Assembly (NCBI GenBank): GCA_965658025.1
Contig: CBFHQL010000011.1
Coordinates: forward strand, 1 to 50,618
Origin: UBA3537 sp965658025
Lineage (GTDB): Bacteria > Bacteroidota > Bacteroidia > Flavobacteriales > Flavobacteriaceae
Direction of reading: 5' to 3'
DNA length: 50,618 bases
Within the stretch, counting starts at the first letter, position 1, and each line of letters starts with the position of its first letter. Made by a program: the position numbers and the translations under genes. Positions 27,224 to 36,768 of this stretch are shown in pieces. The notes under the pieces are model-generated. The model worked only from the letters and a program-made list of their open reading frames with translations. It ran no database searches and had not been told where the DNA came from.

Positions 27224-28951
27224 TTAATAATTACAATACACCCAACCAGTAAACACTTCATTGTTTTCATTGTTGAGGTGAAGTGCATAAAAGTATGTGC
27301 CTACAGAAACAAGTTTGCCATCATCTGATTTACCGGCCCATTTTTTGTTGTTATCTCCTTCAAATATACACTTCCCATAGCGGTTGTAAATTTTAAGCTT
27401 ATGATTCAAATGAACATCGTATAGATTCTGAATTTCAAGCACATCATTAAACCCATCGTTATTTGGTGAGATGGCTTGAGGAATAATGATATCACAATTT
27501 TTTGACATCAATAATATTGGGTAAACCTCATAGCATAAATTCCCTTCTATTCGTGCATGCAACATTTGATTTTCGGTTGTGGGCTCAAAATCAGTTGGAT
27601 TATCGACGATATCCGTCAAATTTTCTGCATCGAGTTGCGTGTTAAAAAACCCAGAAAAATCAGCATCTAAAAACAAATCTGAAGCATCGTATAAATTGAT
27701 TGAAGTATTGCCTTGGCAATACTCAATTTCGAAAGGATCGGTATAAATTACAGGGGTTTCAGCAATTAAAATAATAGGATAAACTACGTAGCAGATACTT
27801 TCCTCTACACGTGCAAAGACAAGCTGATTTGGAGTGTTAACTGTAAAATCCTCAGGGCTATTTATTATATTCACTAAGTTTTGTGCATCAGCTTGAGAAT
27901 TGAAAAAACCAGAGAATTCTTCACTTAAAAACAAATTAGAGGCTTCGAACAAATTTGCTGTTGGATTATTATTTTGGCAATATAAAAGTTCAAAGGGGTC
28001 TGATAAAATTGTTGGTTCTTGTATAGAAATTTCAACAGCTACTAAATCTTGACTTTCGCAATCATCAATGGTCTGTGTAATGTAAACCGTAGTATTTTCC
28101 GTTATCAGTGTGGTACTATTCAATAATGTATCTCCAGTATCCTCTGCATAGAATCGAATAGATGTTCCATTAATTTGTAACTGATCAAGAGTGGTTGAGG
28201 CACAAAAAGTTTGAGGAGTATCTGCCGATGGTGGAGGAGTATTGCAACTACTATCTATGGAGCAAAACTCTAAAATTCGTACTTGTTGCAAATTATTTGC
28301 ACCACCAGTAGCAGCTGTGAATCCCCAATACAGATTTGGATCTCCATCAAAAAACAGATTAGGAATATCTAGAACTGTAGAAAAAATTAAATCACCATCA
28401 AGAGATAAACTAAATATATTATCAGTTCCATCCCAACCAATTGAAATAGGATGCCATTGTCCATCCTCTAAATTATCCACACCTACATAAGGAATGTAGG
28501 CGCTATGAGCAGACATGACCCAAGGTTCACCATCTGCTACTAGTGCAACGTGATCATCTTGAATAGGGTCATTACCAGAGTTCCACCATGTGTCAAATTC
28601 AATAGCTAATGATGGTGAGATTCCTGCATATCCGATACCACCTCCAAGCGTTCCTTCATCATTTGATATGGGTTGAACTACAAATGCTATACCGTCAGCA
28701 CCACTAGCATCCTGAGTTCCTAAGTAAAGCTCCGCCTCTAAATTAAAATCTTGTTCAAAATTAACTAGATTTTGTGACCAAACAAACCCTGACTGATTAC
28801 CTACTGCCTCAGTTAGTCTAACCGTATCATCGTTGATGACAACAGCATTTCCAGAAATTGAAAATTCATTTTGATCAAATGTAAAACAAGGAGTTGTTTG
28901 TGCAGATGCATAAAATGATGCAAAAAGCAACAGTAAAATATAAGAACGCAT
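27224..28951 (-). CDS. L-type lectin-domain protein with T9SS type B sorting domain
   Basis: 575 residues. A signal peptide ends FYASAQ. Residues ~22-235 match an L-type (legume-like) lectin domain: FVWSQNLVNFEQDF, GADGIAFVVQ, SLAIEFDTWWN and the calcium/sugar region, so carbohydrate binding is likely. Then two tandem ~90-residue repeats follow (each containing LFL..(E/D)FSGFFN(S/T)Q, then ARxE..CYxVYPI). The last ~90 residues (PQAISPNNDGFNDVLEI, IYNRYGKCIF, GTYFYALHL, GWVYC) are the gliding-motility/type B C-terminal sorting domain of the type IX secretion system, so it is exported to the cell surface. Type B tags often use their own PorP/SprF partner, which is not seen here. Confidence 0.87.
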   Translation of the reverse strand: MRSYILLLLFASFYASAQTTPCFTFDQNEFSISGNAVVINDDTVRLTEAVGNQSGFVWSQNLVNFEQDFNLEAELYLGTQDASGADGIAFVVQPISNDEGTLGGGIGYAGISPSLAIEFDTWWNSGNDPIQDDHVALVADGEPWVMSAHSAYIPYVGVDNLEDGQWHPISIGWDGTDNIFSLSLDGDLIFSTVLDIPNLFFDGDPNLYWGFTAATGGANNLQQVRILEFCSIDSSCNTPPPSADTPQTFCASTTLDQLQINGTSIRFYAEDTGDTLLNSTTLITENTTVYITQTIDDCESQDLVAVEISIQEPTILSDPFELLYCQNNNPTANLFEASNLFLSEEFSGFFNSQADAQNLVNIINSPEDFTVNTPNQLVFARVEESICYVVYPIILIAETPVIYTDPFEIEYCQGNTSINLYDASDLFLDADFSGFFNTQLDAENLTDIVDNPTDFEPTTENQMLHARIEGNLCYEVYPILLMSKNCDIIIPQAISPNNDGFNDVLEIQNLYDVHLNHKLKIYNRYGKCIFEGDNNKKWAGKSDDGKLVSVGTYFYALHLNNENNEVFTGWVYCNY

Positions 28952-29066
28952 GTTAGTTAAATTAGTTGGTTGTACGAATTTAATATTTTAATTTTATTTT
29001 TTTAAATTATTAGGCTAAAAATAAAATTTACAATTCATACTTTAGCGTATACTTATAATCTGGCTA

Positions 29067-30176
29067 ATGAAATCTAAACTACTATCATTATTAATGCTCC
29101 TTTTATTTTTTGGTTGTACAGAAAAAGAGTCCAATACTAATACGCCAAAAAATGTGATTTTACTTATAAGCGATGGTACCGGATTAGCGCAAATATCCTC
29201 TGCCTATTTTTATAAAAATTCGGAGGTTCATTACTCTCGTTTCAAGCATATTGGACTTATTACCACTAGTTCTTCAAAAGAAGACATTACCGACTCTGCG
29301 GCAAGTGGTACGGCATTTTCTAGTGGAGAAAAAACCTACAACGGAGCTATTGGTGTTTTAGAAGATTCAACCCAACTAAAAAACATTGTCGAAATCGCCT
29401 CCCAAAAAGGCGTAAAAACAGGGCTTGTTGCTACATCGTCCATTACCCATGCTACACCAGCAAGTTTTTATGCACATGTAACCAAAAGGGGTTTTGAAGA
29501 AAAAATTGCACTTCAACTAACCCATTCAGAAATCGATTATTTTGCAGGTGGAGGTACACAGTTTTTTAAGCAAAGAACAGATGCACTAAACCTTATTGAT
29601 CGTCTCGAAACCAATGGATTTGCAATAGACACACAGTCTTTAAAACCTATTGAAACCATCAAATCAAACAAAAAGCAAGGGTTTTTATTGAGTGAAGATG
29701 GTATGCCAAAAATGAGCGAGGGGCGAGGGGATTTTTTACCCGATGCAACTATGTTAGGGATAGCATTTTTGCACCAAGATGATACGCCTTTCTTTATGAT
29801 GTCTGAGGGTTCGCAAATCGATTGGGCTGGTCATGACAATGATACGGATTATCTCATCTCAGAACTTATTGATTTTGATGAAACCATTGGCCGCGTATTA
29901 GATTTTGCCGAACAAGATGGAGAAACCTTAGTAGTCGTCACCTCTGATCATGAAACGGGAGGTTTTACCTTGGCTGGAGAAAATTATACCACTGAAGAAG
30001 GCAAAGTGTACAGTAGTTACTCAAAACTTGAGCCAAAATTCTCAACAGGAGGGCACTCCGCAACCTTGATCCCAGTTTTTGCATATGGCCCAGGTGCAGA
30101 ACATTTTTCAGGTGTTTATGACAATACAGATATTTTTCATAAAATCATGCAAGCCACAGGATTGGGTGAAAATTAA
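29067..30176 (+). CDS. Alkaline phosphatase lipoprotein
   Basis: 369 residues. Lipobox FFGC (Cys17) marks a lipoprotein. The PhoA-type core is intact: metal ligand Asp36 in LISDGTGLAQ, nucleophile Ser77 in TDSAASGTA, ligand region EGSQIDWAGHDND, TSDHETGG and a final GGHSATLIPVFAYGPGAE. It releases phosphate from phosphomonoesters outside the cytoplasm using two zinc ions and magnesium. It is shorter than E. coli PhoA (471), as common in Bacteroidota. It is monocistronic; a terminator hairpin begins within its stop codon. No pho-box was identified. Confidence 0.92.
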   Translation: MKSKLLSLLMLLLFFGCTEKESNTNTPKNVILLISDGTGLAQISSAYFYKNSEVHYSRFKHIGLITTSSSKEDITDSAASGTAFSSGEKTYNGAIGVLEDSTQLKNIVEIASQKGVKTGLVATSSITHATPASFYAHVTKRGFEEKIALQLTHSEIDYFAGGGTQFFKQRTDALNLIDRLETNGFAIDTQSLKPIETIKSNKKQGFLLSEDGMPKMSEGRGDFLPDATMLGIAFLHQDDTPFFMMSEGSQIDWAGHDNDTDYLISELIDFDETIGRVLDFAEQDGETLVVVTSDHETGGFTLAGENYTTEEGKVYSSYSKLEPKFSTGGHSATLIPVFAYGPGAEHFSGVYDNTDIFHKIMQATGLGEN

Positions 30177-30204
30177 AAATGGATACCCCAGTCCATTTTT
30201 TTTT
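30175..30204 (+). terminator. Terminator of the alkaline phosphatase gene
   Basis: AAAAATGGA (30175-30183), loop of 8, TCCATTTTT (30192-30200), then further Ts. The left arm overlaps the last two bases of the stop codon. Confidence 0.8.
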
Positions 30205-30206
30205 AT

Positions 30207-30214
30207 TAACTTTG
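30207..30214 (+). promoter_or_regulatory. -7 box of the BNR-repeat protein gene
   Basis: TAACTTTG matches TAnnTTTG and lies 24 bp before ATG 30239. It falls inside the longer open frame that begins at 30179, which supports the later start. Confidence 0.45.
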
Positions 30215-30238
30215 ATTTCATCTTTAAATCTAAAACTT

Positions 30239-33235
30239 ATGAAACCTACAATTTTAGCACTAGCTTTTTTATCTTTTTTTCTGGGCTCTGCCCAAGAATA
30301 CAAAAAAATGATTGATTTAGGAACACACACGGTTTCTGAAATTCAACTCGTGGCTGAGGCCTATTTTGATACTGTTGGCAAAGGGCGAGGAACGGGCTAT
30401 AAAAGTTACAAACGTTGGGAATATAACGCCCTTCGAATGCAAGATGAAAATGGATTTTTGAAAAGTCCGGATTACTATTATAACACTCTGGAAAATTATA
30501 ATGCATATAGAAACCAATTAGGTCAGTTTGGGAGAACGAGTATGGTGGCGAGTTGGGAAGATTTAGGCCCTACCAATTGGTATCAAACCAGCGGATGGAA
30601 CCCAGGTGTTGGGCGAATCACAAGCATAGCTATAGAAGAAAATAATGAAAACCACATCATCGTGGGTTCGCAAACGGGCGGCGTTTGGAAATCTACTAAT
30701 GGCGGTACAACGTGGTCTGTACTTACCGATAATTTGTCCAATATTGTTGTTTATTCATTGGCCATAGATCCAACAAACGCAAACATTTATTATTGGGGAA
30801 CCTCGTCAGGTATTATCTTTAAGTCAACCGATGCTGGTGCAACTTGGAACCAACTTGCTGATATTGGAAACGGAACCGTCAATAAAATTCTAATTGACCC
30901 CTCAAACACCAGTAAAATGTACTGTACTGCTCAAAATGGAGGAATTTTTAAATCTACTGATACTGGAGTGAATTGGTCAAGAATTCACCCCGATGCAAAT
31001 ACTGGATTTGATGTCGAATTCAAACCAGGAGATTACAATACTATTTATGCGAGTGGTAATTCGTTTTTCAAATCTACAGATGGTGGAAATGTTTTTGAAA
31101 TAATACAATACGATAATTCTTTAACGTTATGGACACAAGATTATGTTTCAGGAAATACGGATTGGGTTAAAGCCACTTCAAATCAAAATAATTCGGTTTC
31201 TGCTCAAAGTGGTAGTTATTTAGCCATTTTTTATCATGCAGGTTTTTCGGGTCCTATTACAAAATTAATTTCACCGCGATTAGATCTTAGTGGTAGTGTT
31301 GCACCTAAGCTAAAATTTTCGTACACAAATGTGAATTGGGAGGGAGACATAGATGAACTTAAAATATTTTACAAAACGGGAATCAATGAAAGCTGGATAG
31401 AACTTGTGCATTATACTACTGAATCCGTTTCTTGGCAAGATGTTGACATTAGTTTACCTAATCCAACAGCAGATTATTATGTTGCATTTGAGGGAAAGTC
31501 TAATTATGCTAGAGGTTTAACCCTAGACGATGTCTCTGTAGAGGATTTTGCCTTAGGAGTAGTTTTTTCTGACAATTTTGATCAGGGTCCGAATGTAAAT
31601 AATTTTGGCACAGGCGCCAAAATGATTGGTGTTTCAGCAGATGATTCAAATGTAGTTTATGTTGTTGAAGAATCTTCTGGAAGATTTGGCGGATTTTATA
31701 AATCTACTGATGGTGGAGACAATTTCACTAAACTGGATCATACAGGGAAAAACTATTTTGGGTATAGTTCTACGGCCAGTGACGATAGGGGACAAGCCCC
31801 CAGAGATATGGACGTTATTGTAAATCCAAATGATGCCGATGATGTGCACATCGCTGGAATTTTGTCTTGGCGTTCTACAGATGGAGGTGTAAATTTTAAT
31901 ATTACTTCTCAATGGGTGCCACAAAATGCGGCTAATGAAAATATTGGGTACTGCCATGCCGATATCGATATTATGATTTATAGAAACAATAAGATTTTTG
32001 TAGGCAGTGATGGTGGTATTTTTGTCGCCAATGACCCCTTAAATGTGAGCAGTACCTATTATACGGATTTATCTTCAGGTTTGGGTATTCGTCAGTTTTA
32101 TAAAATTGGCATTAGTCAAACAAATCCAGTTATTGTTTCTGGAGGATCTCAAGACAATGGAACATCGGTGTATAGAGCCGACGCACAATGGTATGATTGG
32201 TTAGGAGCCGATGGGATGGAAACCTTTGTAGACCATTCTAATTCGAATATTTTATACGGCACCTCACAATTTGGCAGTTTATATAAATCAATAAACCAAG
32301 GGAATTCGAGGCAAGATATAAATTTTGGCGATTTTGATGGCGATGGAAATCCTGATGGTAATTGGGTTACACCTTTCGAGCAAGACCCTACTGCACTCAA
32401 TACAATTTATACGGGCTATGATCAGGTTTATAAATCCACAGATGGTGGAAATAATTGGAATTCTATTTCGCAAGATTTTGGTTCAAATCTAGACCACTTA
32501 AAAATTGCCCCCTCAAACAATCAAATAATGTATGCCGCTTATGGTACTCAGCTCTACCGCACAACCAATGGAGGGTTTACAGATTGGACACAGTTGAGCA
32601 ATTTTTCTGGGCGTGTAAATTCTATTGCGCTTCATCCTACAAATTCAAATAAAATTGCCATTGCGACAACTTCATCCGAAAAGGTTTATGTTTCTACAGA
32701 TGGAGGGACAACTTGGACCGCTTCAAAATATGACTTACCTAATTTTGATGCATTAGCATTGGCATGGGATACTACTTTTGGTGAGGACGTTTTGTATTTG
32801 GGTATGAATTATGGGGTCTACTATTTATTAGAAAATGTAACAACTTGGGCGTCGTATAGCACAGCTTTACCCAATGTAATCATCAATGAACTCGAAGTGA
32901 ATACTGCCGACGATAAGCTTTATGCCGGAACATATGGACGTGGACTTTGGCGTGTGAATTTGTATAACCCATCAACTGCAGGAACAGCTGATGTTGTGGC
33001 TGATAATTTTGCTCTTTTTCCGAATCCTACGAAAGGAGCATTTAGCATCAAATGGAACACCAATGAATTGGTAACCATTAAAGTTTTTGATGTTTTGGGA
33101 AAACTTGTTTTCTATGAAAAGAATAGAGATTTAAATTTAAACCCACGAATACAATTTGATTCTTCCCAAGGGTTGTATTTTGTAAAAGTGAATACCAAAA
33201 CCAAAGAAGTCACCAAAAAGTTAATCGTGAAATAA
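30239..33235 (+). CDS. Secreted BNR/VPS10-like beta-propeller protein, T9SS type A
   Basis: 998 residues from ATG 30239; this start gives a clean signal peptide (MKPTILALAFLSFFLGSAQ), whereas 30179 would add 20 residues before it. The body carries many BNR/Asp-box repeats (forms of KSTDGGxxW at e.g. KSTNGGTTW, KSTDAGATW, KSTDGGNNW, VSTDGGTTW), indicating one or two beta propellers. A jelly-roll-like insert lies near 290-440 (WTQDYVSGNTDW to VSVEDFALGVVFSDNF). The C-terminus (LFPNPTKGAF, VFDVLGKLV, GLYFVKV, KKLIVK) is a type A T9SS sorting tag. The ligand or substrate is unknown; similar proteins are annotated as glycosyl hydrolase or sortilin-like. Confidence 0.88.
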   Translation: MKPTILALAFLSFFLGSAQEYKKMIDLGTHTVSEIQLVAEAYFDTVGKGRGTGYKSYKRWEYNALRMQDENGFLKSPDYYYNTLENYNAYRNQLGQFGRTSMVASWEDLGPTNWYQTSGWNPGVGRITSIAIEENNENHIIVGSQTGGVWKSTNGGTTWSVLTDNLSNIVVYSLAIDPTNANIYYWGTSSGIIFKSTDAGATWNQLADIGNGTVNKILIDPSNTSKMYCTAQNGGIFKSTDTGVNWSRIHPDANTGFDVEFKPGDYNTIYASGNSFFKSTDGGNVFEIIQYDNSLTLWTQDYVSGNTDWVKATSNQNNSVSAQSGSYLAIFYHAGFSGPITKLISPRLDLSGSVAPKLKFSYTNVNWEGDIDELKIFYKTGINESWIELVHYTTESVSWQDVDISLPNPTADYYVAFEGKSNYARGLTLDDVSVEDFALGVVFSDNFDQGPNVNNFGTGAKMIGVSADDSNVVYVVEESSGRFGGFYKSTDGGDNFTKLDHTGKNYFGYSSTASDDRGQAPRDMDVIVNPNDADDVHIAGILSWRSTDGGVNFNITSQWVPQNAANENIGYCHADIDIMIYRNNKIFVGSDGGIFVANDPLNVSSTYYTDLSSGLGIRQFYKIGISQTNPVIVSGGSQDNGTSVYRADAQWYDWLGADGMETFVDHSNSNILYGTSQFGSLYKSINQGNSRQDINFGDFDGDGNPDGNWVTPFEQDPTALNTIYTGYDQVYKSTDGGNNWNSISQDFGSNLDHLKIAPSNNQIMYAAYGTQLYRTTNGGFTDWTQLSNFSGRVNSIALHPTNSNKIAIATTSSEKVYVSTDGGTTWTASKYDLPNFDALALAWDTTFGEDVLYLGMNYGVYYLLENVTTWASYSTALPNVIINELEVNTADDKLYAGTYGRGLWRVNLYNPSTAGTADVVADNFALFPNPTKGAFSIKWNTNELVTIKVFDVLGKLVFYEKNRDLNLNPRIQFDSSQGLYFVKVNTKTKEVTKKLIVK

Positions 33236-33257
33236 AATTTAAGAACAGTATATAATT

Positions 33258-33290
33258 AAAAAGCCCAACGCGCAATACGTTGGGCTTTTT
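33258..33290. terminator. Bidirectional terminator, 998-residue gene / metal operon
   Basis: AAAAAGCCCAACG (33258-33270), 7-nt loop, CGTTGGGCTTTTT (33278-33290). It serves the convergent genes ending at 33235 and 33309. Confidence 0.9.
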
Positions 33291-33308
33291 GTTGACTAAT
33301 TAAAAGAA

Positions 33309-33896
33309 CTATTCTACTGAAATAGAAAAAGTTTCTTCGATATCTGTTTCACCCCCAGCGTTTTCTATATCACCATCTTCAACACCACTAGCCGTTTTGT
33401 TTGGCTCGTGAAGAAGTATGAATGTAAGGTCGCCTGAGCTTACAGAATTTGCAGTTAATGTAAATTCAACACCAACTGGTTTGCCATCGCCGTCTTCATC
33501 TTCGTAAGTTGTCGTTACGTCAAGTCCACTACCGATGACGTAGAAAAACTGATGTTCATCAGCTTCTTCATCGGCAACCTCTTCAGTAATATCTTCTACA
33601 TCATCAGGATCTGACTCATTCAATAGTTCAATAGAACCTGTGTACGTTGTTCCGGTCGCTAGAGTAACTTGGCTTGTTTCTACACCATCAACTGTAATTA
33701 TCGGATCGTTACCACCTTCACCGTCCATATCAACAGTTTTTAGGATGATATCTGCGCCACTAGAAGGCGTCAATGTTATCGTCATAGTTGTAATAACTTC
33801 TTCTTCGTTTACAGGTGCTGGTGGATCATCATCAGAACATCCTGTAAAGACAATTGCTAAGATTAAAAGCGGAATTAAAAAAATTGATTTTTTCAT
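33309..33896 (-). CDS. Acidic lipoprotein of a TonB-receptor operon
   Basis: 195 residues. Lipobox FTGC (Cys20), then SDDDPPAPVNEEE, the acidic lipoprotein-export-type start seen in Bacteroidota surface lipoproteins. The rest is strongly acidic with beta strands (TMTITLTPSSGADI, GSIELLNESD, ADEEADEHQFFYVI, FTLTANSVSSGDLTFILLHEPNK). Homologues are commonly annotated 'type 1 periplasmic binding fold superfamily protein' and sit next to TonB receptors. The many Asp/Glu plus His-Gln-Phe residues could bind a cation; that is inference. It is third in the minus-strand operon, 19 bases after the receptor. Confidence 0.72.
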   Translation of the reverse strand: MKKSIFLIPLLILAIVFTGCSDDDPPAPVNEEEVITTMTITLTPSSGADIILKTVDMDGEGGNDPIITVDGVETSQVTLATGTTYTGSIELLNESDPDDVEDITEEVADEEADEHQFFYVIGSGLDVTTTYEDEDGDGKPVGVEFTLTANSVSSGDLTFILLHEPNKTASGVEDGDIENAGGETDIEETFSISVE

Positions 33897-33915
33897 TGTT
33901 TTTGTGTTTAAATAA

Positions 33916-36318
33916 TTAATAATTGAGTTTAAGATTTAATAAAAAATTTCTACCTAAATCGTCAGCATAAAAGCGCTGAAGATTCAAGTAATTTCGGTAG
34001 GAGGTATTGGTTATATTCGTAATTCCTAATCCTACCGTTAGGAGCGATTTTTTTGCGATTTCAAATTCGATACTCGAATTGAAATTGAGTAAATGATAGG
34101 CACTGGGTGGAGTGCTTATATCTACAAGTTCTGTTGTTTCTGTTACTGGAACGTATACTTCAAAATTATTATCCGGGTATTCATTTTGAGCAAAAACATA
34201 GGTGCTTTCCAATCCCATTTTTAAATTATGAAGACTTGGATAAACGAATGTAAGCTCGTTTCTCGTCCGTACGGGAGGCATATGAATAAGAGGTAAATCC
34301 AATTTACGATCGTATCCTTTTACAATCGACAATTGATGCGTCGAGCTTATATGTTCAGTGAATTTGTAGGCCGCATCAATATCAACACCAAACAATTGTG
34401 CTGGTGTTTGACGGTATTCCCAAACTTGAAAATTTCCACGTATGGTTTCTCGAACTGATGTCGGTTCAAGGACGACAAAATTAGAAATCGTATTAATGTA
34501 CGGATTCACAGAAAAACTAAAATGCTCGTGATCGCGTTGAAGCGTAACCGCTATTTTGTGTGCTACTTCAGATTTAAAACTCAAATCGCCCAACTCTATC
34601 CGCGCACCAGCGTGGTGTAGTCCTTCGCTGAATAATTCAGAAGGGTTTGGCGCACGAGAAGCTATGGCATAGTTTAAAAACAAATGATAATGTTCATTAA
34701 AGCTATACTTTGCCCCAAGCGTAGCCGAGCCATTATTGAATTTTAAATTTGGATTAGTCAATACCTGCGTGCCCAAGTCATCGATTACGATTTCGGGATA
34801 CAATTCATCATAATTACGTTCCTCCCAAAAGGATGTTCGGTAAAATTTATAGATATCCATATGGGTGTAATCAAAACGTGCTCCTGCTTCCAATTGCCAT
34901 TGGTCACTTACTTTGTAGTCACCAATAAGATACAATCCCAAATCATATTTGTCATAATCAGGAATTAGGCGTCTTACCCCAGTATTTGGATTGGCAAAAT
35001 TGTTTTGATATCTAGCCATCAGACCAGATTTTAGATGTATTGAATTGCTTGTAATTCCATCAAAATCTAAAAGCAGCGTATGGGTATCTAGTTTGAGATC
35101 CAACGCAGCTTTGTCTCTATCATCTCCTCTTCTAATATCAAATTCCAATCGATTGTTTTGTTGATAGTCGTACTGAAGACTCAACTTCCCAAAATTTTCA
35201 AAGGTTTTAAATCCTTTAATTCTGGCTAAAAGATGGGATACCTTTTGCTTTGGCACCTCTATTTGATAATCAAAATCGTTGACAATTAGTGGGGTAGTAC
35301 TACTGAGTGCTCGCACTTGATCTGATGCGCCATGTAAGTGTGAAGCACGTAGAATACCTATTTCATTATCAAAAAATGAATAGTAGGCCTCTAGACCGTA
35401 ATTAAAGCGATTGAACCCTAACCGTAACGATGCATTCTTTTCTATCAAACCGGTATTACTCAAATTGTACTCAGCTGCTTCAAAATCACCAAAGCGTTTC
35501 AATGTTCCCTGTGCTGCAGCATACCAACCATTATCGTAACTTTTTGTGAGTTGCGAGGACATAACGCCCCCACGACCATTAGAAGCTGCAGAAACTAGGG
35601 TTTTCCCATAAAGACTATCTTTCACTGGAACTTTTTGTCCTTCAGCAATAATAACTCCACCCACGGCATCGCCTCCGTATTGCAGTGCACCAGCACTTTT
35701 CACTAAAGTTAGTCGCCCTATCGAATTGATATCAATGTTTGGTGCGTGTTCTACACCCCATTCTTGGTCTTGCATGCGCACACCATTGTTGATGATTGCA
35801 ACCCTACTGCTATGCAGGCCATTGATGATGGGTTTTACAATCCCGTTGCCTTTGTTTAATGAAGATACACCACTTAAGCTATTGAGCGCATCACCCATAG
35901 ACCCAGTACTGTAACGTTCTAGCGTTTCTTTAGAAACACTGTTTTCCAATACAGTTTTGGTTGAATTTTCGTAGGCCTTGCCTTCTAAAATAATTTCATT
36001 GAGTTCTTCTAAATGATGTTCTAGTTTAAAATCTCTTTTTACATGTCCAGAAACTTTGACTGAAATGGTCTTTGTTTGACAGGAGGGATGTACTACTTTG
36101 ATGGTGTAGTTCGTGTTGTTGCACAAATTTGAAATTGTGTAAAAACCATCTAATGTAGTTTGTGTTGCCACTCCAGTTTCAGATACCACAAGGGTGGCTC
36201 CAGACAAAAGAGAGCCGTCATGTAAGTCTATGACCTTACCTGAAAGGGTATAATAACAATTTTGAGATTGTACTATTAATGGGCTTAATAGCAACAAAAC
36301 TAGAGCATATTTGCGCAT
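33916..36318 (-). CDS. TonB-dependent outer-membrane receptor (metal-uptake type)
   Basis: 800 residues. Signal peptide (to VQSQ); carboxypeptidase-D-like N-terminal domain ~23-95 (YTLSGKVIDLHDGSLLSGATL); plug domain ~110-230 (MGDALNSLSGVSS, RMQDQEWGVEHAPNIDINS, LQYGGDAVGGVI); then a 22-strand-type barrel ending NFLLNLKLNY. The pattern SRAPNPSELFSEGLHHAGARIELGD resembles ZnuD-type metal receptors, and extracellular loops have several His (ASHLHGASDQ). There is no SusD partner, so it is not a glycan receptor. Together with the flanking His/Cys-rich protein and lipoprotein it suggests uptake of zinc, copper or another cation; which one is not shown. Confidence 0.85.
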   Translation of the reverse strand: MRKYALVLLLLSPLIVQSQNCYYTLSGKVIDLHDGSLLSGATLVVSETGVATQTTLDGFYTISNLCNNTNYTIKVVHPSCQTKTISVKVSGHVKRDFKLEHHLEELNEIILEGKAYENSTKTVLENSVSKETLERYSTGSMGDALNSLSGVSSLNKGNGIVKPIINGLHSSRVAIINNGVRMQDQEWGVEHAPNIDINSIGRLTLVKSAGALQYGGDAVGGVIIAEGQKVPVKDSLYGKTLVSAASNGRGGVMSSQLTKSYDNGWYAAAQGTLKRFGDFEAAEYNLSNTGLIEKNASLRLGFNRFNYGLEAYYSFFDNEIGILRASHLHGASDQVRALSSTTPLIVNDFDYQIEVPKQKVSHLLARIKGFKTFENFGKLSLQYDYQQNNRLEFDIRRGDDRDKAALDLKLDTHTLLLDFDGITSNSIHLKSGLMARYQNNFANPNTGVRRLIPDYDKYDLGLYLIGDYKVSDQWQLEAGARFDYTHMDIYKFYRTSFWEERNYDELYPEIVIDDLGTQVLTNPNLKFNNGSATLGAKYSFNEHYHLFLNYAIASRAPNPSELFSEGLHHAGARIELGDLSFKSEVAHKIAVTLQRDHEHFSFSVNPYINTISNFVVLEPTSVRETIRGNFQVWEYRQTPAQLFGVDIDAAYKFTEHISSTHQLSIVKGYDRKLDLPLIHMPPVRTRNELTFVYPSLHNLKMGLESTYVFAQNEYPDNNFEVYVPVTETTELVDISTPPSAYHLLNFNSSIEFEIAKKSLLTVGLGITNITNTSYRNYLNLQRFYADDLGRNFLLNLKLNY

Positions 36319-36358
36319 AAATATTCTTCTTTAACATTAAAACTTGGGGTATTTTGTG

Positions 36359-36688
36359 TTAAGAAAAAAATGGAGGTGCGCGTAGCTGAGTGTTGGTTAT
36401 GGTAAATGAGTGCAACTGTAGAGGTTCAAATGCAATATTGAGTTCTACAGAAATTTCTGATTGTTTTAAATCAGAGTAATGTGTGATGTTGTAGTTAAAT
36501 GATAAGAGATTAAAATCACATATATCACAATCAGATACAGATTGATGAATATGCAATTTGTTTTCAGAGCATTCAATGTGTTGATGATCAGTAAAATGGT
36601 GAAAAAAGTTAAACGCCATTGGAAACAACAAAAGAGCCAGCAACAAAGTGGATGCTGTTTTTTTTGCTGTATTTTGGACGTTTTTCAT
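36359..36688 (-). CDS. Small His/Cys-rich membrane or exported protein
   Basis: 109 residues. A hydrophobic N-terminal segment (STLLLALLLFPMAFNFF) is followed by HHFTDHQHIECSENKLHIHQ and SDCDICDF, a dense set of His and Cys that could bind a transition metal. The C-terminus ends LRAPPFFS. The layout (N-terminal helix, CxxC, terminal R-x-PP) is reminiscent of DUF2946 proteins that neighbour copper receptors, but I cannot confirm membership. It is the first gene of the TonB-receptor operon, 40 bases upstream of the receptor. Its role could be metal sensing, chaperoning or delivery. Confidence 0.6.
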   Translation of the reverse strand: MKNVQNTAKKTASTLLLALLLFPMAFNFFHHFTDHQHIECSENKLHIHQSVSDCDICDFNLLSFNYNITHYSDLKQSEISVELNIAFEPLQLHSFTITNTQLRAPPFFS

Positions 36689-36768
36689 ACTCAGAATATT
36701 CTTGGCTAAGATAGAAAAAAATAGAATAAATAGATGGAGTAGTGCTGAAAATAGTTAGGTTATCATTC

